NCBI RefSeq assembly: GCF_000390185.1
Contig: NZ_AQHR01000110.1
Span: 1-64,000 of the forward strand
DNA: 64,000 nucleotides
Reading direction: 5' to 3'
Source: Lunatimonas lonarensis
Lineage (GTDB): Bacteria > Bacteroidota > Bacteroidia > Cytophagales > Cyclobacteriaceae
Shown here: one piece after another, positions 24,419 through 33,055 of the stretch
How positions within the stretch are numbered: the stretch's first letter is position 1
Layout of the letters: the number at the start of each line of letters is the position of its first letter
Program-made: the position numbers and the translations under genes
Notes under the pieces: generated by a model
Database searches by the model: none
What the model saw: the letters and a program-made list of their open reading frames with translations, nothing else
What the model was told of the DNA's origin: nothing

Positions 24419-25791
24419 ACAAAACGGTCATTATCGATGTAGTAGCCCTGTCCTCCAGGGTGATCGGGGCGCATACGCCTTTTTTGTCCCAGTGGATAAA
24501 AGAGGCTGTCCAAGCTCGCATCAAGCCGGTGGTTCCCGCCGTAACCTGTTCTTCTCAGAGTGTGTATCTTACGGGGAAGTGGCCGGAAGAGAACGGCATA
24601 GTCGGAAATGGCTGGTTTTTCAAAGACGAGTGTGAAGTCAAGTTTTGGCGGCAGTCCAATCGGTTGGTCCAGTCTCCCAAGGTTTGGGAGGAACTAAAAC
24701 GTGAAAACCCCGGATTCACCTCTGCCAATATGTTTTGGTGGTACAACATGTATAGCAGCGTAGACTATGCGGTTACTCCCAGACCTCTTTACCCCTCCGA
24801 TGGGCGTAAATTGCCGGACGTGCATTCCCAGCCCATGGATTTACGGGATAGGCTTCAGCAGGAACTTGGTCAATTCCCGCTTTTCTCGTTTTGGGGGCCA
24901 AATGCCAATATTGAGTCTACCCAATGGATAGCCAAGGCGTCTATCAAAGTGGATCAGTGGTTTGATCCTACCTTAACCTTGATCTACCTGCCCCATTTGG
25001 ACTACGGTCTACAGAAATTTGGGATTGATTTTGACAAAATTGGCAAGGATCTTCGGGAAATAGACGAGGTGTTGAGGGAGTTGGTGACCTACTACGAGGG
25101 GAAAGGTGCCGACGTGGTGTTATTATCTGAATACGGCATCACCACGGTTAGCCGCCCTATTCACATCAATCGCATGTTGAGGAAGGAGGGGTACATACAG
25201 GTAAAGAATGAGCTTGGCCTCGAAACCCTGGATGCGGGTAGCTGCAGGGCCTTTGCGGTCGCAGACCATCAGCTGGCACATATCTACGTACCGGAGGCCG
25301 CCGACCGGGCTAAGGTCAAGTCGCTGATAGAAGCCATGCCCGGGGTAGAGCGCGTGTTGGATGAGGAAGGGAAAAATGCGTATCATCTTGGGCACGATCG
25401 TGCCGGTGACCTGGTTGCCATCGCCGACAGGGATTCTTGGTTTACCTACTATTACTGGCTGGACGATGCCAAAGCACCCGATTATGCCCGTACTGTGGAT
25501 ATCCACCGCAAGCCGGGCTATGATCCCGTGGAGATGTTTGCCAATCCGGATATTCCGCTGATCAAAGCCAAGATAGGTTGGAAGCTGATACAGAAGAAAC
25601 TCGGCTTCAGGTACCTAATGGATGTGATACCCCTAAAAGCCGAACTGGTGAAGGGTTCTCATGGACGTATTCCCGAGGACAGCTTGGATTGGCCTGTGCT
25701 GATCGGAAAAAGAGCTGACTTGGTGCCAGAAGGAGAAATTAGCCCCCTTTCGGTTTATGACGTGATTTTATCCCATGTAAGGGGGAAATGA
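24415..25791 (+). CDS. eboF: EboF, alkaline phosphatase-superfamily protein
   Basis: A 458-residue member of the nucleotide pyrophosphatase/phosphodiesterase branch. Motifs are IIDVVALS...GAHTPFL at the start, VVPAVTCSSQSVYLTGKWPEENGI with the nucleophile Thr/Ser region, LIYLPHLDYGLQKFG and LLSEYGITTVSRPIHINR, and later VKGSHGR. No signal peptide is seen, so a cytoplasmic enzyme acting on a phosphate ester is implied. It is the last ebo gene. Confidence 0.85.
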   Translation: MNKTVIIDVVALSSRVIGAHTPFLSQWIKEAVQARIKPVVPAVTCSSQSVYLTGKWPEENGIVGNGWFFKDECEVKFWRQSNRLVQSPKVWEELKRENPGFTSANMFWWYNMYSSVDYAVTPRPLYPSDGRKLPDVHSQPMDLRDRLQQELGQFPLFSFWGPNANIESTQWIAKASIKVDQWFDPTLTLIYLPHLDYGLQKFGIDFDKIGKDLREIDEVLRELVTYYEGKGADVVLLSEYGITTVSRPIHINRMLRKEGYIQVKNELGLETLDAGSCRAFAVADHQLAHIYVPEAADRAKVKSLIEAMPGVERVLDEEGKNAYHLGHDRAGDLVAIADRDSWFTYYYWLDDAKAPDYARTVDIHRKPGYDPVEMFANPDIPLIKAKIGWKLIQKKLGFRYLMDVIPLKAELVKGSHGRIPEDSLDWPVLIGKRADLVPEGEISPLSVYDVILSHVRGK

Positions 25792-25993
25792 TAACGGAAT
25801 TTATCGAAACATCCCGGCGTTTTTACTTTTGGAGAAATTATTTTGGGGTAAGGCATTTTATCCGGGGTTTTTTTATAATTTCGTTCTTTTCCTATTCATA
25901 ATCAAATGGTTAGAGTATGGGCTTAAACGTTGTCCAAAAAACGGCGAAAGAGTACGTAACCAGACCATTTTGGCAATTGGCAATTTTAAAAAT

Positions 25994-26380
25994 ATGAAAA
26001 GAGGCTGGAAGATTTTCTTTGGTACTTGGGCAGGGCTTTTTTTGCTCTTTGCGTACTGGCAGTTGAACGATCCGGATCCGGAATGGTGGGTTCCGGCCTA
26101 CCTGCTTGGAGCGTTCATAGCGGCAATGGCGGCTTCAGGTCGATTTTACCTCAAATTTTTGGTAATTATGACCTTGGTATACCTGACCGCCTCCCTGTTT
26201 TTTTGGCCCCAGGAGATTGGTGGCTGGATCTCCCAGGAGTGGGAACAAAAGAACCTGGCGATGAAAACCGACGCGATGGAAATCAATCGGGAGTTTTTTG
26301 GGTTGCTGATATTATCAGCGGTTACCGGCTTGGCGTATTGGCTGGGTCGGATAGAATCGATTAAAAAACAACAAGCATGA
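25994..26380 (+). CDS. TMEM220-family membrane protein
   Basis: A 128-residue membrane protein with four hydrophobic segments. The start WKIFFGTWAGLFLLFAYWQLNDPDPEWW is the hallmark of the transmembrane-220 family (the WQ-NDPDP motif). ATG at 25994 gives the family length; an open stretch 55 codons upstream has no family match. It overlaps the start of the adenosine kinase gene by 4 bases (ATGA). Function unknown. Confidence 0.75.
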   Translation: MKRGWKIFFGTWAGLFLLFAYWQLNDPDPEWWVPAYLLGAFIAAMAASGRFYLKFLVIMTLVYLTASLFFWPQEIGGWISQEWEQKNLAMKTDAMEINREFFGLLILSAVTGLAYWLGRIESIKKQQA

Positions 26381-27375
26381 TCAAGAAATACGACGTTGCC
26401 GGTATTGGCAACGCATTGGTAGATATAGAATTTACCGTAACGGATGAGTTTTTGGCAGCAAATGGTGTGGAAAAGGGGCAAATGACGCTGGTGGACGAGG
26501 AGCGTCAGACCAAACTGATGCAGGAAATCAACCGAAAAACCGCTAAGATGCAATGTGGAGGATCGGCCGCCAACACGGTGATTGCGCTGAGCCAGTTTGG
26601 TGGCAACGCGTATTATTGTTGCAAGGTAGGAAATGACGAGCTGGGTCGGTTTTTTGTGGATGACCTGAAGGAATCCGGGGTGCATCACAACCTGCACGCC
26701 GACCGGCTGGAGTCGGGCATCACGGGAAAATGCCTGGTAATGGTCACTGACGACGCAGAGCGTACCATGAATACGTTTCTGGGCATCACACAGGATTTTT
26801 CCATTCAGGACATTAACGAATACGCACTCAAGGATTCCAAATACGTGTACATCGAAGGCTATCTGGTCACCTCGGAAAACGGAAAGGAAGCCATGCGCTA
26901 CGCAAAAAAAGTGGCTGAAGACAATGCCTCGAAAGTAGCACTGACTTTTTCAGACCCGGCCATGGTGAAGTATTTTTCACCGGCTTTTGATGAGGTGATC
27001 GGTGCCAGCGTGGACCTGCTATTTGCCAACGAAGAGGAAGCCATGTTGTTTACCAAGAAAAGCAACCTGATGGAAGCGAGGGAGGAGCTCAAGAAAGCTG
27101 CCAAGCATTTCGTTATTACGCAGGGAAAAAACGGGGCAATGATCTACGACGGGGAAACTTTTATCGATATCGAACCCTACGCAACCAAAGCGGTGGATAG
27201 CAATGGTGCCGGTGACATGTTTGCAGGGGCGTTCCTATATGGCATTACCAATGGGCATTCCTATGCGTCCAGTGGTAAGCTAGCCAGCATGGCTTCTTCC
27301 AAGGTGGTGAGTCAATTCGGTCCCCGGTTGAAATGGCACGAAGCTAAGGAGATTTTGGCGCGGCTAATTCCTTAA
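26377..27375 (+). CDS. adenosine kinase (PfkB family)
   Basis: A 332-residue sugar/nucleoside kinase: GIGNALVDIEF at the N-terminus, CGGSAANTVIALSQFGG, VGNDELGRFFVDDL, and the C-terminal DSNGAGDMFAGAFLYGI with the catalytic Asp and anion hole. Overall it fits bacterial adenosine kinases, which phosphorylate adenosine to AMP, rather than ribokinase, though the substrate is inferred. Translationally coupled to the TMEM220 gene. Confidence 0.8.
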   Translation: MIKKYDVAGIGNALVDIEFTVTDEFLAANGVEKGQMTLVDEERQTKLMQEINRKTAKMQCGGSAANTVIALSQFGGNAYYCCKVGNDELGRFFVDDLKESGVHHNLHADRLESGITGKCLVMVTDDAERTMNTFLGITQDFSIQDINEYALKDSKYVYIEGYLVTSENGKEAMRYAKKVAEDNASKVALTFSDPAMVKYFSPAFDEVIGASVDLLFANEEEAMLFTKKSNLMEAREELKKAAKHFVITQGKNGAMIYDGETFIDIEPYATKAVDSNGAGDMFAGAFLYGITNGHSYASSGKLASMASSKVVSQFGPRLKWHEAKEILARLIP

Positions 27376-27397
27376 GGGGGAGCTTTGAACAGGCTTT

Positions 27398-27892
27398 TCA
27401 ATTGCCAGCGTAGAAGTTGGTTCGATGGGAGAGAATGTTTCGGGCAGCATCCCGCATGTCTTCGGTTCCCGGCGTGTACACTATCTCCAACGTTGCAAAC
27501 GCCAAATCCAAGGCGTCGTATACGATGAGTTGATAGGTGAGGGAATCCAAGGCGGTGGTGCTAAAATGATTGTTTTCCATTAGGCTTATGGACACTTCGC
27601 CTGGTAAAGCCTCTGCAAACCGCAGCTTCAGGTAATACTTGTCTTCGTACAAAAAGTTATCTACGATAGCGGGCGTCAACCAGGAAATGGAGTCGGGTTG
27701 AAGGATTGCCGGGTCAGGTTTGCGTTCGAAACCCCTAATGCCGCGATTCTTCGTTTCCTTTACTGAAACCGTATCTCCAACAAATTGGGTGGAGTCGTTT
27801 TCCCTGTCGGTTTTTTGCGAGCAGCCGGCAACAGCCATCAGGACACACAGCGGGACAATCCAGGTGATTCCTGCTGTTAGCCGGGCTTCCAT
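27398..27892 (-). CDS. hypothetical lipoprotein (164 aa)
   Basis: Signal peptide with lipobox LMAVAGC (Cys at ~24), a short Ser/Asp/Glu-rich spacer, then a ~100-residue soluble domain with alternating hydrophobics (KYYLKLRFAEALPGEVSISL; LTYQLIVYDALDLAFATLEIVY). Not recognised. Its start overlaps the 3' end of mnmD by 16 bp, so the two form one transcript. Confidence 0.6.
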   Translation of the reverse strand: MEARLTAGITWIVPLCVLMAVAGCSQKTDRENDSTQFVGDTVSVKETKNRGIRGFERKPDPAILQPDSISWLTPAIVDNFLYEDKYYLKLRFAEALPGEVSISLMENNHFSTTALDSLTYQLIVYDALDLAFATLEIVYTPGTEDMRDAARNILSHRTNFYAGN

Positions 27893-28566
27893 GCGCGGGT
27901 CATTTCCTTTTTACCGGGGGGGCCGGGAACCTGATCCAAAACGAGCCCAAGTGACTGCAAGTCCCTCTTCAGTTGGGCAGCGGCACAGTAGGTCACGAAA
28001 ACACCGTTGGGGTTCATGGCATCTACTACGTCCCTTAGCTGATCGATGTGCCACAGTTCGGGTTGTTTTTTGGGAGAAAAGGCATCGAAGAACACGACGT
28101 CTATAGGATAAAGAATAGCTTCCTGAAGTGTAGTTTTGTCCTTCTTGATATTAAAAAATTCTGTCATCGGCTTACCCAAGTCCCAGTCCAACGCGTGAAG
28201 ACGGTTGAAATAGGCGGTATAGTGGATGGTAAACGATTCATCGACGGTGGTGTAGTTCAGTTCGGAGTAGATTTCTTTTTCCAGCGGGAAGGGTTCGATG
28301 GTGTGATAGGCTATAGGAACCTGGCTTTGCTCTGCCCAGATGAGGCTAAGCCAGGCATTCAGCCCGGTTCCAAAGCCCACTTCAAAGACTCGTATGGGAA
28401 ACTTTTCCCGGTTTCTTGCAAACCAAGCTTCCAGCCCATACAGGATAAACACGTGAACGGACTCGCGGTAGGCACCGTGGGAGCTGTGGTAGCTTTCGTT
28501 TATCTCCGGTAGATAGACGGAGTGGGATCCGTCTTCCGTGGTGATGATTTTAGCCTCCCTACGCAT
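27877..28566 (-). CDS. mnmD: tRNA 5-methylaminomethyl-2-thiouridine methyltransferase MnmD
   Basis: A 229-residue SAM-dependent methyltransferase: VFEVGFGTGLNAWLSLIWA (SAM site) and DVVFFDAFSPKKQPELWH, the signature of the MnmD/MnmC1 domain. It adds the last methyl group of mnm5s2U at the tRNA wobble position. The stand-alone form without the FAD oxidoreductase domain of MnmC is usual in this phylum. It lies 1 bp upstream of ispF's end, so these genes are read together. Confidence 0.85.
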   Translation of the reverse strand: MRREAKIITTEDGSHSVYLPEINESYHSSHGAYRESVHVFILYGLEAWFARNREKFPIRVFEVGFGTGLNAWLSLIWAEQSQVPIAYHTIEPFPLEKEIYSELNYTTVDESFTIHYTAYFNRLHALDWDLGKPMTEFFNIKKDKTTLQEAILYPIDVVFFDAFSPKKQPELWHIDQLRDVVDAMNPNGVFVTYCAAAQLKRDLQSLGLVLDQVPGPPGKKEMTRAWKPG

Positions 28567-28567
28567 A

Positions 28568-29053
28568 TTACCCTTTTTTATAAATCAATACTACAGAATA
28601 GGCAGATACGCCCTCTTCTCTTCCCACAAAACCCAGTTTCTCCGTAGTGGTTGCTTTGATGGAGAGTTGGTCCTCAGTGATACCCATCACCTCAGCAAGG
28701 CAGGACTTCATGGCGGGGATATGGGGATTTATTTTTGGTACTTGCAGGCAGATTGTAGAATCGATGTTGCCTATAGCATATCCGGCTTCGTCCAAGAGGG
28801 TTATGACCCGTCTGAGCAGGATTTTGCTGTCAATACCTTTGTACTGTGGATCCCGGTCGGAGAAATGGTATCCAATGTCCCGCAAATTGGCCGCACCGAG
28901 CAGTGCATCGCAGATCACATGTACCAAGACATCTGCATCGGAATGGCCTAAAGCGCCTTTTTCATGGGGTATCTGAATACCTCCCAGCCAAAAATCGTGC
29001 CCCTCGGCCAATTGGTGCACATCGTATCCGAATCCTACTCTAAATCCGTTCAT
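28568..29053 (-). CDS. ispF: 2-C-methyl-D-erythritol 2,4-cyclodiphosphate synthase
   Basis: A 161-residue full-length IspF of the non-mevalonate isoprenoid pathway. Motifs: FRVGFGYDVHQLAEG (metal-binding Asp and His), GALGHSDADVLVHVICDALLGA, DIGYHFSDRDPQYKG, and IKATTTEKLGFVGREEG at the C-terminus. It lies between the M16 peptidase and mnmD. Confidence 0.95.
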   Translation of the reverse strand: MNGFRVGFGYDVHQLAEGHDFWLGGIQIPHEKGALGHSDADVLVHVICDALLGAANLRDIGYHFSDRDPQYKGIDSKILLRRVITLLDEAGYAIGNIDSTICLQVPKINPHIPAMKSCLAEVMGITEDQLSIKATTTEKLGFVGREEGVSAYSVVLIYKKG

Positions 29054-29065
29054 AATTGTGGAAGC

Positions 29066-30358
29066 TTAGGCGACTCCTTTTTTGATTTCCTTTATTGTCA
29101 GCTCTTCTTCGTTTTCGCTTGCCGACCCTTTTTTGTAATATAAAACCGAAGCCTTTTCCGGCACAAGGATATCATTGGCACAGGCTATGATATCCGTTCC
29201 TTTTATCTTGAGCTTACGCCTATATTCTGTCTCGTACAGATCAGGGGTTCCCAGGTGGGCATAATAGGCGATTCTCATCGCCCGGTTTAGCAACTGTACC
29301 GCTTCGTAACTGCGCATAGCCTCACTTTGATTTTTGACTTTTTGCAGTACTTTGGGAGAGATGCTTGATGCTTTGAAGGTTTCCAGTTCTTTATCCAACA
29401 ATTCCTCGGCTTGCTCTGCAGTGTACCCCTTTTCCATGCGGCCACTGATGATGAGCAGGCTTGGGTCAACGTTGCCCAGCACGTAGGCGCGGCAATTGGC
29501 GAATACATCCGTATTTTTCACCAATCTTTGTTCTAGGACGGAGGATCGGCCGAAACCAAGTACGTCGGTGACCAGATCGGCTTCCAGGTAGCCGGGATCC
29601 AAACGTCCGGCCATGTGATAGGCTTTGTAAAGCGAATCAGTGGGCACATCGGCGTAGACTGTTTTATGCCGAATGCTTGTTTGGGCAGGTTCAAGCGCTG
29701 GTTCTAGGATGGGGAGTTTACCGGACGGAATATCACCAAACCACTTTTGCGACAGTTTTTCCACTTGAGATAGGGATACATCGCCCGCCACCACCAGGAT
29801 GGCGTTATCCGGGCGGTAATGGGTCTGGTAGAAATTGCGGACATCCTGTTCCGTAAAGTTTTCAATGTCGGCTATTTCAAATCCGATGGTTGGCCAGCGG
29901 TAGGGGTGTTGCCGGAATGCCAGTGCCCTGAGGTGGTGCATGGCATCGCCATAGGGTTGGTTTAAGTAGCGTTGTTTGTATTCCTCTATCACTACGTTCC
30001 GTTGGGTTTCGATCACCCGTTCCTGCAGTGAAAGTGCAAACATACGGTCGGATTCCAGCCAGAAGGCGGTTTCGATATTGATGGCTGGGAGGCTGATATA
30101 GTAATTGGTGATGTCGGTGGAGGTAAATGCATTGCACTCTCCGCCCACACGCTCTATTGCGGTATCAAAGGAGGGCACATGCTCCGAACCACCAAACATC
30201 AAGTGCTCAAAATAGTGGGCCAGCCCTGTTTTTCCGGGCACCTCGTTTCTTGAGCCCACCTTGTAGAGCAGATTTAGGACAGCCATTTCGGTGTTTGGAT
30301 CCTCGTGGACATAGACCTGCAGCCCATTGTCCAATACAAATTTCTGGTAGTCCATCAT
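29066..30358 (-). CDS. M16 family zinc peptidase
   Basis: A 430-residue insulinase-like protease. The inverted zinc motif HxxEH is present as GLAHYFEHLMFGGSE (residues ~45-60), with the third zinc ligand expected in VVIEEYKQRY. There is no signal peptide, unlike many Bacteroidota M16 proteins, so a cytoplasmic role is implied. Length corresponds to a single M16A plus M16C pair. It precedes ispF by 12 bp. Confidence 0.85.
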   Translation of the reverse strand: MMDYQKFVLDNGLQVYVHEDPNTEMAVLNLLYKVGSRNEVPGKTGLAHYFEHLMFGGSEHVPSFDTAIERVGGECNAFTSTDITNYYISLPAINIETAFWLESDRMFALSLQERVIETQRNVVIEEYKQRYLNQPYGDAMHHLRALAFRQHPYRWPTIGFEIADIENFTEQDVRNFYQTHYRPDNAILVVAGDVSLSQVEKLSQKWFGDIPSGKLPILEPALEPAQTSIRHKTVYADVPTDSLYKAYHMAGRLDPGYLEADLVTDVLGFGRSSVLEQRLVKNTDVFANCRAYVLGNVDPSLLIISGRMEKGYTAEQAEELLDKELETFKASSISPKVLQKVKNQSEAMRSYEAVQLLNRAMRIAYYAHLGTPDLYETEYRRKLKIKGTDIIACANDILVPEKASVLYYKKGSASENEEELTIKEIKKGVA

Positions 30359-30407
30359 AGTTTGGAAAGCAAAATTAGCGTTTTTTTCCGCTTTCCCATT
30401 CGGGAGT

Positions 30408-30605
30408 TCAAATAGATTCCCCTAGGTAGCCGGCCTGTTGTAACGCGGATTTGACGGCCTCTTCACTAATCGGAGCCTCTACTTCCAATATCCGGTCGGG
30501 ATGCGTGAGGTCTACCCTCCAGCGCCCTGGCGCTATTTTGTCCATCTCAGGGGTAATGCTGGCCACACAGGCACCGCACTTTACATTAGTTTTTAACTTG
30601 ATCAT
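30408..30605 (-). CDS. heavy-metal-associated (HMA) domain copper chaperone
   Basis: A 65-residue HMA-fold protein with the metal site KCGACVASI (GxCxxC in the form CGAC) at residues ~9-17. ATG at 30605 gives the usual size. It starts 11 bp after the copper ATPase gene, so it probably delivers Cu(I) to that pump. Substituting KCGAC for the usual GMxCxxC lacks the Met found in most CopZ proteins. Confidence 0.75.
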   Translation of the reverse strand: MIKLKTNVKCGACVASITPEMDKIAPGRWRVDLTHPDRILEVEAPISEEAVKSALQQAGYLGESI

Positions 30606-30616
30606 AATCGTTTTGT

Positions 30617-32815
30617 TTAGGTTGAAAATTTTAGCCGGAGGCTGTTGCTTACCACCGAAACAGAGCTCAGGGCCATGGCTGCTCCGGCAATCATTGGATT
30701 TAGCAGAAAGCCAAACGCAGGGAACAGCAGTCCAGCCGCGATCGGAATGCCGATAATATTGTAAATAAAGGCCCAAAATAGGTTCTGATGGATGGTACGT
30801 ACCGTGTTTTGTGATAGTTTTAGCAATTTGGGGATGTCGGATAGGTTTGCGTGCATAAGGGTCGTTTTCGCCACATCCATGGCGATATCGGTACCCTTCC
30901 CCATGGCGATACTCAGGTCTGCCAGTGCCAGGGCCTCGCTATCGTTGATGCCGTCGCCCGCCATGGCCACCCGCTTTCCTGCTGCCTTCAATGATTGGAT
31001 ATAGGCGGCTTTATCGCCGGGCAGCGCTTGGCTTCGAAAGGTATCGATTCCGACCTGCTGCGCAATGTAAGCCGCTGTTTTCTCGTTGTCGCCGGTCAGC
31101 ATGTGCACATCCACCCCCATTTTTTTCAGCTGGGATATGGCTGTTTTTGAATCTGTTTTGACTGGATCCGCTATACCTACGGCTGCCACTACCTCGTTGG
31201 AATCCGCCAGATAAATAACCACCATGCCTTTTGCCAGCATGTCCTGAGCCGGTTTTTCCAGCTTGATAGGCAGGGAAAGTCCCATACTGTTGAGCCAAGC
31301 CAAATTGCCGGACCTGTAGGTTTCTCCCCTATGTTTTGCGCTGACTCCTTTGCCAGTGATGGATTGGAAATCATCTAAAATGGGCCGCTTTTCAGCTTCG
31401 ATGGGAAAAAAATCCACGATAGCCCTCGCCAATGGATGTTCGCTTTGGGATTCCAAAGCTGCAAAGATGGAACCGAGTTGGGAAGTATTTTCAGGTTCCT
31501 TCCAATGCACCTCTTTGACTTTTGGCTTTCCTTCTGTGATGGTGCCGGTTTTATCCAGTACCAGCACATCGATTTTTCTTCCCTGCTCCAATGTTTCCGC
31601 ATCTTTTACCAAAATACCCAAGGAAGCGGCTTTTCCGATTCCCACCATAATGGCCGTAGGGGTGGCCAAGCCAAGCGCACAGGGGCATGCGATCACCAGT
31701 ACAGTGATCATGGAAAGCATACCTAGCAGGCCGTTTCCAAATAGCAACCAAACTACAAAGGTAATCAGGGCCAGTACCAATACGGTAGGTACGAATATGG
31801 CGGTCACCTTATCGACGGTTCGCTGGATAGGTGCCTTCGAGCTTTGGGCAGCTTTCACGCGCTTGATGATGTCTGCAAGCAAGGTATGCTCCGCGATCTC
31901 AGTTACCAACACTTCCAGCCGGCCGGTTTGGTTGATTGTGCCGGCATAGACGCTGGTTCCGGTAAATTTGTGTACCGGAACGGGTTCTCCGGTAAGCATA
32001 CTTTCGTCTACATAGGAGTCCCCTGCGCATACCGTGCCGTCCAAGGGGACTTTCTGTCCGGGCCGGATGAGGATCCGCTCTCCTTGGGCCACTTCCTCCA
32101 CCCCCTTTTCGACTTCCCCAGTCGTATCCAACACCCAAACGCGGAGCGGTTGAAGACTCATCAGCTTTTTTAGGGCCTCTCCTGTTCCGGCCTGAGCACC
32201 CGATTCCAAGGTTTTTCCGAGGAGGATGAAGAATACGATTACAGCGGCCGTTTCGAAGTACACATGGGGTTCCAGTCCTTGGTTTAGAAGTACCTGAGGG
32301 AAAAAGGTGTTGAAGGTACTGTACCCATAAGCAATCCCGGTGCTCAGGGCAACCAGGGAGTCCATGTTGGCTTTTTTGTTGCGGGTCTGTTTTACGGCAT
32401 TGATGAAAAAACTCCGGCCAAAGTAGAACAATACGGGTGTGGTGAGTATCCAGGAGATGAGGTTTCCATAGGGCATATGCATCCAAAACATACCTATGGA
32501 GAAAACAGGTAAGGCAAACAGGCCCGCTGCAAGGGTGTTCCTTTTAAGCTTTTTAAAAGCGGCCCGTTGGATGCGTTCAAGGTCTTTTTTCTCCTGCGCT
32601 TCGATCAGCAGGTCATACCCAATGGACTTTACCAGTGTACGCAATTCGCCTAGGTTGGCGGGCTGGTTCGGGTCTAGCTGTACTACCGCTGAGTGGTTCG
32701 CGTAATTTACCCGGGCGGATACCACCCCGGCTGCTTGTGACAGCATGGATTCTACGCTGCCAGCGCAGGCCGCACAGCTCATGCCGGTAACGGGCAATTC
32801 GATTTCCTCGCTCAT
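30617..32815 (-). CDS. copA: copper-translocating P-type ATPase
   Basis: A 732-residue P1B ATPase exporting Cu(I). In order: one N-terminal HMA domain (VTGMSCAACAGSV), membrane segments, TGEPVPV (actuator), VIACPCALGLATPTA (copper-binding CPC), DKTGTITEG (phosphorylated Asp), SEHPLA, and GDGINDSEALA (hinge). ATG at 32815 (MSEEIELPV) is chosen; an upstream extension of 32 codons shows no domain. Followed by the small HMA chaperone. Confidence 0.9.
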   Translation of the reverse strand: MSEEIELPVTGMSCAACAGSVESMLSQAAGVVSARVNYANHSAVVQLDPNQPANLGELRTLVKSIGYDLLIEAQEKKDLERIQRAAFKKLKRNTLAAGLFALPVFSIGMFWMHMPYGNLISWILTTPVLFYFGRSFFINAVKQTRNKKANMDSLVALSTGIAYGYSTFNTFFPQVLLNQGLEPHVYFETAAVIVFFILLGKTLESGAQAGTGEALKKLMSLQPLRVWVLDTTGEVEKGVEEVAQGERILIRPGQKVPLDGTVCAGDSYVDESMLTGEPVPVHKFTGTSVYAGTINQTGRLEVLVTEIAEHTLLADIIKRVKAAQSSKAPIQRTVDKVTAIFVPTVLVLALITFVVWLLFGNGLLGMLSMITVLVIACPCALGLATPTAIMVGIGKAASLGILVKDAETLEQGRKIDVLVLDKTGTITEGKPKVKEVHWKEPENTSQLGSIFAALESQSEHPLARAIVDFFPIEAEKRPILDDFQSITGKGVSAKHRGETYRSGNLAWLNSMGLSLPIKLEKPAQDMLAKGMVVIYLADSNEVVAAVGIADPVKTDSKTAISQLKKMGVDVHMLTGDNEKTAAYIAQQVGIDTFRSQALPGDKAAYIQSLKAAGKRVAMAGDGINDSEALALADLSIAMGKGTDIAMDVAKTTLMHANLSDIPKLLKLSQNTVRTIHQNLFWAFIYNIIGIPIAAGLLFPAFGFLLNPMIAGAAMALSSVSVVSNSLRLKFST

Positions 32816-33055
32816 AGGGGTCATTTGATTGGATGCTGTCACAAATTTATGGGTAAGGAAGGCACCGTTTTCATAGAATTTTTGGAATTGTTTATAACGG
32901 GATGCTGCCATTCAGGAAATTCCAAGAGGCTACAAAGAAAAGGATACAGGCCTTGCCCGAAAAAATTGGTAACTTTACCGCTAGGCCCTGCTTGAACTAT
33001 AAAACATGCCTTGGAGTTTTGAACCATATCTCAATGACCTATATTAAGCCGTTAC

